A DNA stretch of 64,000 bases from an uncultured Verrucomicrobiota bacterium (GCA_903826865.1 CAIKGD010000048.1:62001-126000); one strand, 5' to 3'; shown: positions 33,978 to 42,876, numbered from the stretch's first letter. Notes: generated from the letters alone by a model not told the origin. Made by a program: numbers and translations.

Positions 33978-35189
33978 GTGGATACACAACCTCGGGTAGT
34001 CGTCACCGGCATGGGCGTTGTTGCCCCCAACGGTATAGGTTTGGATGCCTACTGGGATTCGCTGATCAATTGCAAAAGCGGTATCGGGCCGATTACGCTG
34101 TTTGATGCGACGGGGTTACGGTGTCAAATTTCGGGCGAAGTGCGCGGTTTTAATCCACATGATTATATTGATCCTGAACTGAAGCCTGAAAAACGAATGT
34201 CGCGGGCATCTCAATTCGCCATTGCTGCGGCTCGGATGGCCTTTGAAGATGCGGCTTTTGATTACCAAAATGCCGGCCGGATTCCCGTTGTAATGGGAGT
34301 CAGTACGACGGCTATGGACTTGCGTGCGCAACCATCCCGGCCTTGGTCAGCTGTAGCGGGGGTGCCGCATGCCGTTGGCAGTTCGGTCGCATACACGCTG
34401 GGACTTCTGGCAGAGCTTACAACAGTTTCTGATGGCTGTGCTTCCGGATTGGACGCGATTGCTGCGGCCTCACATAAAATCATGCAAGGTCAATTTGATA
34501 TTGCGCTTGCCGGAGCCGCCGACAGTTCCATGGAACGCTATTCATTTGAGTGCTTTGACAAATCCCGCAAAATTTCTATTCGAAACACCGAACCTCACAG
34601 GGCCAGCCGTCCCTTTGATCTTGACCGTGACGGCGGCCTCGTGGCTGAAGGATCCGGTGTTGTTGTGCTTGAAAATCTGGAACATGCATTAGCACGAGGG
34701 GCTGTTCCTTACGCTGAAATAGTTGGATATGGGAATGCTGCGGATGCTCCCCGTTCAGATGAGGGAGCGGGGATGGAGGATGCGATAAAAACAGCCTTAC
34801 TTAATGCCGCATTGTCCCCTGCAGATATTGATATGATCAGCGCTCATGCACCGAGCGATCCTCATATGGATGTTGTAGAAGTAAATGCAATCAAGAGAAT
34901 TTTTGGAGATCATTCTTATAAAATACCGGTTACATCAATTAAAGGAATAACCGGCAATGCGCTTGGTGCGGGATGTGCGCACCAGTTTATTGCGGCTGTT
35001 CTGTCTCTGAAAAATTCGTTTGTTACGCCCACTGCTAACTTAGAAGTGCCCGACCCTTTATGTGATTTAGATCATGTTCCGTTGACGGGACGGAGTCAGA
35101 CCTTAAAATATTGTATGATCAACACGCACGGGTTTGGGCGGGGAAACAGTACCTTGATATTGAAAAAGTATATTTCCGATGTCATTTAA
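33978..35189 (+). CDS. Beta-ketoacyl synthase family protein with C-H-N active site
   Basis: A 403-residue FabF-like thiolase-fold protein from a GTG start (GGAG about 6 bases upstream). The N-terminus RVVVTGMGVVAPNG is standard. The nucleophile is Cys154 in TVSDGCASGLDA, the first His is His290 in ISAHAPSDPHMD, and Lys322 is kept in TSIKGITGNALGAG. The second His expected in the GH pair after that Lys is Asn327, giving a Cys-His-Asn set as in FabH-type enzymes. It therefore may condense a special substrate or act as a sensor-linked enzyme. Its stop overlaps the next kinase start by 11 bp, so it heads a signalling operon, which is unusual for a ketosynthase. Confidence 0.85.
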   Translation: MDTQPRVVVTGMGVVAPNGIGLDAYWDSLINCKSGIGPITLFDATGLRCQISGEVRGFNPHDYIDPELKPEKRMSRASQFAIAAARMAFEDAAFDYQNAGRIPVVMGVSTTAMDLRAQPSRPWSAVAGVPHAVGSSVAYTLGLLAELTTVSDGCASGLDAIAAASHKIMQGQFDIALAGAADSSMERYSFECFDKSRKISIRNTEPHRASRPFDLDRDGGLVAEGSGVVVLENLEHALARGAVPYAEIVGYGNAADAPRSDEGAGMEDAIKTALLNAALSPADIDMISAHAPSDPHMDVVEVNAIKRIFGDHSYKIPVTSIKGITGNALGAGCAHQFIAAVLSLKNSFVTPTANLEVPDPLCDLDHVPLTGRSQTLKYCMINTHGFGRGNSTLILKKYISDVI

Positions 35190-37683
35190 TATCTTCCAGA
35201 TTGTTGCCACGACGGCATTGTTGACTAATGCGGTGCTTGGTGTTGCAATTTACCGTATTAACCCTGTCCGCAGGTCAAATCAGTGTTTCCTTATAACCTC
35301 GCTTGCTTTTGATTTTTGGATGGCTTGTTTGCTGATTGGATCGCAGGAAACGCGACCGGAAAACCTGATGTTCTGGATGCGGTATGCAGGGATTGCTTCA
35401 GCACTGCTGCCATTTACCTTCGACCTCCTGCGTTTGGCAATTGCCAAACCCGCTGCTTCCGCCGGCGAAATGATTCGGGAATTGTGGATATGGGGCGTAC
35501 TTCTCGTTATCAATAGTTTTACCTGCTTTCATCCGGCTTTCGTAAGGGGGGTTGACTTCGGATCCGATGGGTTTGCTCAGCCGCAATACGGAAGCGCGCA
35601 GTGGGTGTATGCCGGCTATTGGTTGATTGCACTGACGGTTCTCTCTGTTCGTTGCACTCGCGACTTCCGCCGGTTGCGGGGAGTCGCCCGCACAGAATTG
35701 CAGTTTATCCTTCTAGCCTCGAGCGTGAGTATTATCGTAGGGGTGTCACTTGCGCAAATCATACCGCTATTAACCGCCTATAAAGGCTGGATACAATTTA
35801 CCCCGCTTTGTGTGGTGTTGTTAGACGGGATCATGGCATACGGCATTGCAACCAGAAGGATCATGGCGGTTTCTGTGGTTTTGCAACGCTCGTTATCCTA
35901 CGCCCTGCTAATCAGTTATCTGACAGTATTGTATATTACGGTTCATTATATTGTTCGTAAAACAGGCGGTCTGCTGTTTGCAGACCTTTCATATTTTGCG
36001 CATCTGGGAGCTGCGATTGTGGTTGCGCTTTCTGTGGCACCGGCAAACGGGTGGATGCAAAAAGTTTCAAATCTTCTTTTTATAAATGCCGATACCGTTG
36101 ACATCGATAAAGTTGTTCAACGGGCAAGCCGCATGCTGCGGTCTGTTACAACAGTAGACAGTTTATGCAAAGAGTTTTCTGAGCTTATACAGCAATCGTT
36201 TGGAACGAGTGAGGCATTGATTCTTCTGAGCCCAAGCGACCAGCATGTACAGATGTATCCATGGGTCGAAAATGGTTCAGAGCGTTGTAAATTGTCTAAA
36301 AATTCCGCGGTATCAAAAATACTGCTCAGGGACGGAAAGCCGGTTGTTAAGGACATGTTGCCCCGTCTTCGCCTCGGGGAGATTTCATCAATCGCGTGGG
36401 CTGAAATGCAGGAAATAGATGCTGAGGTAGCGATTGGAATTATTTCAAAGAAGGAAATGGGCGGTATTGTTTTATTGCGGCAGAAAATGTCTGGACGCAT
36501 TTACGATGAGACCGAACAGCATGCATTGCAACTGCTCTGTGATCAGCTTGCGGTAGCGTTGGAAAATGCGAATCTCTATACTGCCGTTCAAAACGGAAAA
36601 ATTTATAACGACATCCTGCTCGATTCGCTCACCAGCGGCATTGTGGCGGTCAATTCCAGCCGTGTCGTGACGGTGTTTAATCAACGCGCTCAAAGGCTGA
36701 CAGGGCTTGCCGAGTTTGCAGTGGTTGATCGGCCGATGGATGTACTGCCGCCCGCTCTGATTGAGGGGCTGGAAACGATTCTGAATACACAAGTCGGATT
36801 TCGCGACAGGAATCTGTGCATCATGCTTAGAGGCGAAGAAATTCCTATCCGCGTCAGCGGGGCTATTTTCCGCAGTCATACCGGCAAATTGCTTGGTGCG
36901 TTGCTGGCATTTGACGACATGACGGTACTCAGGAAAATGGAAGAGCAGATCCGCCGCACCGACCGGCTCTCCAGTATCGGAACACTTTCTGCAGGAATGG
37001 CGCATGAGATCAAAAATCCGCTTGTAACCATCAAAACTTTTACACAGCTTCTGCCTCAGCAGTACAGCGATGCCGAATTCCGCCATACCTTCTTTGATCT
37101 GGTCGGTCAGGAAGTGAAACGCATCGACACGATTGTCAATCGCCTGCTCAATTTTGCCCGTCCGGCTAAAGCCGCCCTCAAGCCTGTTTCTTTACATGAA
37201 ATCATTGAAAATTCGCTGCGGCTGGTGGAACAGCAGCTTGCTCAACACGAGATCAGCTTAACGCGGCATTTGAATGCCAGACGCCACATCATCGAGGCCG
37301 ATGCCGAGCAGCTGAATCAGACTTTTATCAACTTTTTCCTCAATGCCATTCACGCCATGAACAAAGGCGGTACGCTACTGGTGCGCACAGCGACCATCAA
37401 ACATTCAACGGACATTCTTCAAACCGGCAGCCTGTCGGCCGGCGACCGCATTCAAGTTGATGTTCAGGATACCGGTTGCGGCATTACGCCTGAGAATCTG
37501 AGCAAGATATTCGATCCGTTTTTCACCACCAAAGAGCATGGCGTTGGGTTGGGACTTTCAGTCTCGCATGGAATAATTCAGGAACACAGCGGAACGATTG
37601 ATGTGGAAAGCGAAAAAGGCAAGGGTACTGTTTTTCATGTGCAGTTTCCTCTGTTAAAACCGCAGGAGAAAAAAGAAGAATGA
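35179..37683 (+). CDS. Membrane histidine kinase, 7TM-GAF-PAS (PrsK-like)
   Basis: An 834-residue sensor kinase. Seven to eight N-terminal hydrophobic segments (about 5-290) match the histidine-kinase N-terminal 7TM type. A GAF domain follows (about 310-475), then a PAS domain with YNDILLDSLTSGIVAVNSSR (about 475-590). The kinase core has phospho-acceptor His609 in AGMAHEIKNPLVTIKTFTQL, N-box TFINFFLNAIHAMNKGG, DTGCGITPENLSKIFDPFF and GVGLGLSVSHGII. The order resembles PrsK kinases of exosortase/PEP-CTERM systems. The gene overlaps its neighbours on both sides (11 bp and 4 bp). Confidence 0.9.
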   Translation: MSFNIFQIVATTALLTNAVLGVAIYRINPVRRSNQCFLITSLAFDFWMACLLIGSQETRPENLMFWMRYAGIASALLPFTFDLLRLAIAKPAASAGEMIRELWIWGVLLVINSFTCFHPAFVRGVDFGSDGFAQPQYGSAQWVYAGYWLIALTVLSVRCTRDFRRLRGVARTELQFILLASSVSIIVGVSLAQIIPLLTAYKGWIQFTPLCVVLLDGIMAYGIATRRIMAVSVVLQRSLSYALLISYLTVLYITVHYIVRKTGGLLFADLSYFAHLGAAIVVALSVAPANGWMQKVSNLLFINADTVDIDKVVQRASRMLRSVTTVDSLCKEFSELIQQSFGTSEALILLSPSDQHVQMYPWVENGSERCKLSKNSAVSKILLRDGKPVVKDMLPRLRLGEISSIAWAEMQEIDAEVAIGIISKKEMGGIVLLRQKMSGRIYDETEQHALQLLCDQLAVALENANLYTAVQNGKIYNDILLDSLTSGIVAVNSSRVVTVFNQRAQRLTGLAEFAVVDRPMDVLPPALIEGLETILNTQVGFRDRNLCIMLRGEEIPIRVSGAIFRSHTGKLLGALLAFDDMTVLRKMEEQIRRTDRLSSIGTLSAGMAHEIKNPLVTIKTFTQLLPQQYSDAEFRHTFFDLVGQEVKRIDTIVNRLLNFARPAKAALKPVSLHEIIENSLRLVEQQLAQHEISLTRHLNARRHIIEADAEQLNQTFINFFLNAIHAMNKGGTLLVRTATIKHSTDILQTGSLSAGDRIQVDVQDTGCGITPENLSKIFDPFFTTKEHGVGLGLSVSHGIIQEHSGTIDVESEKGKGTVFHVQFPLLKPQEKKEE

Positions 37684-39665
37684 GCACACTGCCGGTCAGC
37701 ATAATGTACACTCAGGACGGCGTACTGCTTCAACGTATACGCGGTTATCTCCATTCGCGTTCAACAGTACGCCATGTCAACGATCCGTCCGAACTTGAGC
37801 TGCTTCTGCATCAGCATCACGACACGCTTCTCTTCATGGATTTGCGTGCCGCAGACTGTATGGCGGCTCTTGCGGAATTGGTCAAAGAATTTCCGGACAC
37901 GGTGATTGTTGCGCTGGGCGCGGCCCGGTCCGATCCCGGCTTGAAGGCCGCTTCAGCTGGTATCTACGCCATTGAACCGGGTGAAGTCGACCGTTTGCGG
38001 TTGCAAACCCTTTTTGATCAGGCACAGGCACATCTGAGACTTCAGAAGGAAAACCGTGTGCTTAAAGAAGATCTGCAACGGCCTGCCGCGCCGGTAGCCC
38101 CCTTACGCGAAAACATTGCGCCGTCGCTCTACCATTTTTCCAGCGCCTTCCGCCGTTTCGACAATATCGGCATCATGCTCGAAAGCATTGTTGAAGGGGT
38201 CGCCAGTTGCGCACGCGTATCGCGTGTTGCTGTATTCTCCATTACACCTGCCGAGCTTTATTGTTTCCGCGCCGGTATCAAATGCATGGAAGACACCCGC
38301 TCACTTGAATTTAAAAAAACGCATCCGTTTGTTCAGTGGCTTCAGATTCACGCGCACAGTATCTCGCGTTCCATGTTGCGCCACATTGAATCCATGGAAG
38401 AGCGCCTGCTGATCGAAAAAACACTCGATCTGGCCGGTGCGGAAGCCATTCTGCCTCTCTTTGGACGCGAACGCCTCATCGGCTGGCTCTGCCTTGGGCG
38501 ATCCTCATCCGGTGCGCCGTTTGAACAGCGCGATATCGAAGAACTTACACTTCTTGCCGAGCATGTCTCGGTCACCATTGAAAACTCCTTGTTACACGAA
38601 AACATCGCCATCCAGAAAGCGCTGGCCGAAAACCTCCTGCAGGCCATACCGGTTGGCATTATCGCCACTGGAGCCGACGGTGCCATCCGCTGGTTTAATA
38701 GCGGAGCCGAAGCGTTGCTCAATGTCGCTGCCGCCGACCTTATCGGCCGACCGATCGAGCGGCTTTCCAGCTATATTGCCTCGCTGCTCAACCGGTGCAT
38801 GGCGGGCGAAAAAGCGGTTGGCCCGGTTGAGTGGACTGAACCGCGCACCCGGCGCGGGCTTTCCATCCAGATACGCCGTCTTCAGCAGCACGGGCAGTGC
38901 ATGGGTGCCATGGCGGTACTCAACGACCTTACCGAAGAGCGGATTCTGCGCGAAAAGCAGAATAATCTTGAGCGCGCTACCTTCTGGAACGAATTGGCTA
39001 CTGCCATCTCGCACGAGGTGCGCAATCCGCTTGTTGCCATCAGTACTTTTTCCCAGCTCCTGCCTGAGCGTTACAGTGATGAAGAATTCCGCACACAGTT
39101 TCGTGACCTCACCACGCAGGAAGTGGCCCGCCTTAACGGTATGATTGATCAGCTTGATGAATACGCCAACCCGCCCAAGCTTGAGTTCGCGCCGGTAAAT
39201 GCAGGCGAACTGCTCGAAACCGCGCTTTACAAGGCACGGAACGGCGATGTTATTTCGCAGGAGGTTCGTGTTGAAGTGGAATCCGGACTTCCTTCCATTG
39301 AAGGTGATATCGTCGTTCTTGCCGACTCCATTGCCCGCCTTCTTCACAATACCTTCACGGCGGTCGAAGGTAACGCACAGCCGCGCGTGTCACTCAGAGC
39401 ATTTGCGGGAGAAATCGGTACCGGTCGCCCTGCTGTCATCATCGAAGTGCGCGACAACGGCACTGGTATTCCCGCCGAGTTGCGCGAAAAAGTTTTTTCG
39501 CCTTTTTGCACAACCAAAGCGCGTGGAGTAGGACTGGGTCTGCCCATCGTCCGCCGCACCATGATTGACCACGGAGGATTGGTGACTATCGAAACCGGCG
39601 AACCCGGAACGGTCGTGCGCCTTTCACTGCCTGCGCTCTATAACGGGGAAGGAGTCTCCGTATGA
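37680..39665 (+). CDS. Soluble histidine kinase, pseudo-receiver-GAF-PAS
   Basis: A 661-residue kinase without membrane segments. Residues 1-115 look like a degenerate receiver (LLFMDLRAADCMAALAEL keeps an Asp, but the acidic pocket and the conserved Lys are not clear). A GAF domain (about 150-310) and a PAS domain with LQAIPVGIIATGADGAI (about 320-430) follow. The kinase core shows His445 in AISHEVRNPLVAISTFSQL, DNGTGIPAELREKVFSPFC and GVGLGLPIVRRTM. The core is strikingly similar to that of the preceding kinase (shared NPLV-I-TF-QLLP-YSD), so the pair probably arose by duplication. It overlaps both neighbours by 4 bp. Confidence 0.88.
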   Translation: MSTLPVSIMYTQDGVLLQRIRGYLHSRSTVRHVNDPSELELLLHQHHDTLLFMDLRAADCMAALAELVKEFPDTVIVALGAARSDPGLKAASAGIYAIEPGEVDRLRLQTLFDQAQAHLRLQKENRVLKEDLQRPAAPVAPLRENIAPSLYHFSSAFRRFDNIGIMLESIVEGVASCARVSRVAVFSITPAELYCFRAGIKCMEDTRSLEFKKTHPFVQWLQIHAHSISRSMLRHIESMEERLLIEKTLDLAGAEAILPLFGRERLIGWLCLGRSSSGAPFEQRDIEELTLLAEHVSVTIENSLLHENIAIQKALAENLLQAIPVGIIATGADGAIRWFNSGAEALLNVAAADLIGRPIERLSSYIASLLNRCMAGEKAVGPVEWTEPRTRRGLSIQIRRLQQHGQCMGAMAVLNDLTEERILREKQNNLERATFWNELATAISHEVRNPLVAISTFSQLLPERYSDEEFRTQFRDLTTQEVARLNGMIDQLDEYANPPKLEFAPVNAGELLETALYKARNGDVISQEVRVEVESGLPSIEGDIVVLADSIARLLHNTFTAVEGNAQPRVSLRAFAGEIGTGRPAVIIEVRDNGTGIPAELREKVFSPFCTTKARGVGLGLPIVRRTMIDHGGLVTIETGEPGTVVRLSLPALYNGEGVSV

Positions 39666-40261
39666 AAAAGCTGCTCATCGTGGATGACGATCCCTATCTG
39701 CTTGAATCATTACGCATCGTTTTTGGCGGGCTCTACGAAGTGAGTACCGCACTTTCAGCAGAAGAAGCCTCCGAAGCAGTTGAGCAGGAACAGCCGGATA
39801 TCATGCTGCTTGACATTATACTGCCGGGCAAAGACGGGATTGAGTTTCTGCATGCAATACGCAAAAAATATTCCCGTCTGCCGGTCGTCATGATCAGCGG
39901 AGCACCTTCCATCCGGCCTGTCATGAAAGCGCTCGAACTTGGTGCATCCGACTACATCCGTAAACCGTTCGATATTGATGAACTGCGACTGGTTGTCGCC
40001 CGCGCATTGCATCTGGGTGACCTGCGGCATCAGGTCGCCGGGCTGGAGCGCGAACTGGCCCGCCGTCCCTTTGTGGCCGAGCCCGACGGCCGGCCCATAA
40101 AAGAAGTACTTGAGGACTTTGAGCGTACGATTATCCGCAAGGCGCTTCAGCGTGCTGGCGGCGTTCAAACCCGCGCCGCCCGAGTACTCGGAACCACACG
40201 CCGCATTTTGCGCTATCGGATTGAAAAATTGAAAATTGTCTCCGAAGATCAATCCGCCTGA
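39662..40261 (+). CDS. Response regulator, REC plus Fis-type HTH
   Basis: A 199-residue regulator. The receiver (1-120) has LLIVDDDPYLLES, phospho-acceptor Asp51 in IMLLDIILPGKDG, and Lys in DYIRKPF. A linker leads to a C-terminal Fis-like HTH, DFERTIIRKALQRAGGVQTR then AARVLGTTRRILRYRIEKL. There is no sigma54-binding AAA domain, so it resembles RegA/PrrA or ActR-type regulators rather than NtrC. It overlaps the second kinase by 4 bp and is the likely output of both kinases. Its targets could include the palindromes upstream of the operon. Confidence 0.9.
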   Translation: MKKLLIVDDDPYLLESLRIVFGGLYEVSTALSAEEASEAVEQEQPDIMLLDIILPGKDGIEFLHAIRKKYSRLPVVMISGAPSIRPVMKALELGASDYIRKPFDIDELRLVVARALHLGDLRHQVAGLERELARRPFVAEPDGRPIKEVLEDFERTIIRKALQRAGGVQTRAARVLGTTRRILRYRIEKLKIVSEDQSA

Positions 40262-40332
40262 CGCGAAAAATCCCTTTCCTTTTATGCCGTTCTGTGCATA
40301 ATCCGCCGCTTAATTTTGCCAAGGAGAAGAGC

Positions 40333-40902
40333 ATGTACGACGTATCCGAACTGAAAAAAGGACTGAAAATTGAACTCGATGGTGCCCCGTGCATCGTTAC
40401 CGATTTCCAGTTCTCCAAACCCGGCAAAGGACAGGCCATCTACCGTTGCAAACTCAAAAACCTCTCTACCGGCAGTACCTTTGAAAAAAGTTACCGTTCC
40501 GGCGATAAAGTGGACAAAGCCAACCTGGAATCCCGCACATTCACCTTCTCCTACCACAACGGTGATGACTTTGTTTTTTCCGACAACGAAACCTTTGAAG
40601 AAATCCATCTGACGGCTGAACAGCTCGGCAAAAATCAATACTTTATTGTTGAAGAAATGGAAGTGGACATTCTCTTCCATAAAGAAAAGGCGCTGGATAT
40701 CAGCCTGCCGACCTTCATTGAAAAAGTCATTACCGAGACCGAGCCGGGTGCCCGCGGCAATACCGCCAGCAGCAACGTCCAGAAGCCGGCCAGAATCGAC
40801 AATGGCTACGAATTCTCGGTTCCGCTTTTTATCAACGAAGGCGACATTGTCCGTATTGACACCCGCACCGGCGAATATTCCGATCGCGTTTCAAAAAAAT
40901 GA
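40333..40902 (+). CDS. efp: Elongation factor P
   Basis: A 189-residue factor that rescues ribosomes stalled at consecutive prolines. The start at 40333 has AAGGAG 6-8 bases upstream. Three OB-like domains are evident from length and motifs: MYDVSELKKGLKIELDGAPC, then the tip loop SKPGKGQAIYRCKLKNL, and the C-terminal SVPLFINEGDIVRIDTRTGE. Lys32 in KPGKGQ lies where Escherichia coli Lys34 is beta-lysylated. The epmA gene that overlaps the stop codon strongly suggests that this Lys is modified in the same way. Confidence 0.96.
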   Translation: MYDVSELKKGLKIELDGAPCIVTDFQFSKPGKGQAIYRCKLKNLSTGSTFEKSYRSGDKVDKANLESRTFTFSYHNGDDFVFSDNETFEEIHLTAEQLGKNQYFIVEEMEVDILFHKEKALDISLPTFIEKVITETEPGARGNTASSNVQKPARIDNGYEFSVPLFINEGDIVRIDTRTGEYSDRVSKK

Positions 40903-41783
40903 TGACCTTGATCGAAAAACTGAAAGTGCGCGACGCCCTGATGCAAAGCATCCGGGCGTTTTTTCATTCTGCGGGATTTGTCGAAGTCGAAACTCCGATC
41001 CGGATGAAAACCCCATGCATGGAACTGCACATTGATGCCGAACCATCCGGTGATCGCTGGTTGCGCACTTCGCCCGAGCTGTATCATAAAAAACTGCTGG
41101 CGCAGGGCGCGGAAAAAATCTTTGAGATCGGTAAATGCTTCCGGCAGGGCGAGCGCGGCGACCGGCATCATCCTGAATACACTATGCTTGAATGGTACCG
41201 GGCTGACGGCGACTGTAACGACATGCTCGCCGACGTGCAAAACCTGTTTGCTTCTTTGGAATCCCCTCCGGCGGAGGGGTGCCCGTCAGGGCGGGGTGGG
41301 TTTTCAAAACCTTTTAAAATCCTGACCATTGCCGAGGTCTACGAAAAATTTGCAGGCTGGAACCCGGTCGAAAACTTTGATGCTGATCGCTTTGACTTCG
41401 ACATGGTCGAAAAAATTGAACCCGCACTTCCGAAAGATGTTCCGGTGATCCTGAAGGACTATCCTGCCGAATGCTGCGCACTGGCGCGGCTGAAACCGGA
41501 CAACCCGAAAGTCGCTGAGCGCTGGGAGCTTTATCTTGGCGGTATCGAAATCGCCAATGCCTACAGCGAACTGACCGATCCGGACGAACAGCGCGCCCGC
41601 TTTTTAAAGTGGGGAGCGCAGCGCAAAGCGCTTGGCAAAACCGACTATCCGATTGACGAAGAATTTATCCAATGTCTGAAAACCATGCCGCCTTCCGGCG
41701 GCTGCGCACTCGGTATCGACCGGCTTCTAATGGCGTTGACCGGTGGCAAAAGCCTCGATGACATCCTGCCGTTCCGCGACTGA
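40899..41783 (+). CDS. epmA: EF-P beta-lysine ligase EpmA
   Basis: A 294-residue class II lysyl-tRNA-synthetase-like enzyme lacking the tRNA anticodon domain, which attaches (R)-beta-lysine to EF-P. Motif 1 FVEVETPIRMKTPCMELHI, motif 2 FEIGKCFRQGERGDRHHPEY and motif 3 GCALGIDRLLMAL are intact. Its start overlaps the efp stop, giving tight coupling. The partner EpmB aminomutase is not in the window. Oddity: residues 122-135 (PPAEGCPSGRGGFS) come from an in-frame GC-rich hairpin repeat inserted in a surface region between LFASLE and FKILTIAEVYE. Confidence 0.92.
   Translation: MMTLIEKLKVRDALMQSIRAFFHSAGFVEVETPIRMKTPCMELHIDAEPSGDRWLRTSPELYHKKLLAQGAEKIFEIGKCFRQGERGDRHHPEYTMLEWYRADGDCNDMLADVQNLFASLESPPAEGCPSGRGGFSKPFKILTIAEVYEKFAGWNPVENFDADRFDFDMVEKIEPALPKDVPVILKDYPAECCALARLKPDNPKVAERWELYLGGIEIANAYSELTDPDEQRARFLKWGAQRKALGKTDYPIDEEFIQCLKTMPPSGGCALGIDRLLMALTGGKSLDDILPFRD
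41262..41302. repeat. GC-rich double hairpin inserted in epmA
   Basis: CCCCTCCG-G-CGGAGGGG (41263-41279) is followed by a second small stem GCCC-GTCA-GGGC and GGGGTGGG. The segment keeps the epmA frame open and adds about 14 residues that other EpmA proteins lack. It is a different family from the heptad repeats. Confidence 0.7.
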
Positions 41784-41844
41784 TAAAAATCTGCGGAGTT
41801 GCGTTCCCGGCTGTTTATGTAATCATATCCATGCCTCAAACAAC

Positions 41845-42201
41845 GGGGGTGACTGGTTTCGACGTTTAAGTTGAAGCTTCAGTGGCGTGTCGAGGATGCC
41901 GGTTGGCCTCGTTAAACCTCCGGCAAAAACAATAAGTGCCAACGAACAGTACGCACTCGCTGCCTAATTAAAGGCGCGACGTATTCCCTCTGACACCTGC
42001 TGAGAGGATGAATACGACGACAGCAGGATAGTCCCAGAGCCGGGCATCCGGGCCGCGGGGCGAAACCTAACAGGATGCTGGCGTTCGTGATGGCCCTGTC
42101 TGCTGACAGTCACGAAGGCGAGACCTTAAAGGCAGACTACACACGTAGAAGCTGTTGTGACGCTTGGGCGGACGGGGGTTCGATTCCCCCCACCTCCACC
42201 A
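41845..42201 (+). ncRNA. ssrA: Transfer-messenger RNA
   Basis: A 357-nt one-piece tmRNA. The 5' end GGGGGTGACTGGTTTCGAC and the 3' end GGGGGTTCGATTCCCCCCAC... closing with encoded CCA are the conserved ends; GGGGGUG pairs with CACCUCC as the acceptor stem (one G-U). The tag frame begins at GCA 41923 and reads AKTISANEQYALAA followed by TAA (41965-41967), a typical tag ending in ALAA for ClpXP recognition. Pseudoknot-rich sequence fills the rest. It is not split into two pieces. A hairpin follows at 42225-42252. Confidence 0.97.
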
Positions 42202-42224
42202 TTTTGAATTTTCCGATCAATAAA

Positions 42225-42252
42225 AAATCTCTGCACTGAAGTGCAGAGATTT
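42225..42252 (-). terminator. Terminator between ssrA and the TIGR04073-type gene
   Basis: A perfect 13-bp stem AAATCTCTGCACT / AGTGCAGAGATTT with a two-base centre is followed by six T on the minus strand. It ends the convergent TIGR04073-type gene and may also stop ssrA transcription from the other side. Confidence 0.85.
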
Positions 42253-42275
42253 CATCAATAAGCTGGCTGTTTATT

Positions 42276-42647
42276 TTACTTAGCGTGTTGCCAGACATAA
42301 TCAGGATTCATGAGACTGGCATATCCATTTTCATAATCGAACGGCAGCGGGAAGGTCACTACTTCTATGATACCGGCACCCGTTCTTACAAAAGCCATGA
42401 ATACCCCGTTGATGATCCCTGTAGGGATTCCTACAAGGCCGTCTTCTTTAGTCAAAATAACAGGCTGCCGAATGATTTCTCCGACTCCTGTAAATGTATT
42501 AACAAATCCGCGCCAAAGCTTTACGCTTGCTGGTTTTATTGAGTATTCAGGGTCTCCCAGTCTGGTTTTTTCTGCGAAGGAAGCCTGAGTAAGGAAAACA
42601 GTCAGAAGAAATATACCTGTAACCATCGTTCTGCGTGAATGGGTCAT
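42276..42647 (-). CDS. Exosortase-system-associated protein, TIGR04073 type
   Basis: A 123-residue exported protein. A signal peptide (TMVTGIFLLTVFLTQASFA) ends in SFA. The mature part reads KLWRGFVNTFTGVGEIIRQP, GIINGVFMAFVRTGAGIIEV and VTFPLPFDYENGY, ending MNPDYVW. This matches the TIGR04073 family, which co-occurs with exosortase/PEP-CTERM systems in PVC and related bacteria; the molecular role is unknown. No exosortase gene is in the window. PrsK-like kinases lie about 2.6 kb away. The 230 bp upstream (42648-42876) hold nothing recognisable. Confidence 0.85.
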   Translation of the reverse strand: MTHSRRTMVTGIFLLTVFLTQASFAEKTRLGDPEYSIKPASVKLWRGFVNTFTGVGEIIRQPVILTKEDGLVGIPTGIINGVFMAFVRTGAGIIEVVTFPLPFDYENGYASLMNPDYVWQHAK

Positions 42648-42876
42648 GCCTAACTCCTTTCATTTCGTTTAGCTAAGTACCATTTCCGGAGATTACTAAC
42701 AGACTGGAAAGATGCGTGCAAGGGAAAAACATCTAATGGCAGATAAATTGCCAAGGAAAAGGCGCGTGAGTCCTTAAAAGGTGTGAAATTTTTCGGCGGG
42801 TGATCCTTACAGCACGCCTTGTTAAATTCCTGTACACGGTTTGGAATATGCAGTGAATCCATTCCAGTTTTTCGCG

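Noticed and set aside
41784-41844. Promoter of ssrA
   Set aside because: TTGCGT and TCATAT occur upstream, but their distance from the tmRNA 5' end is too long for a confident call.
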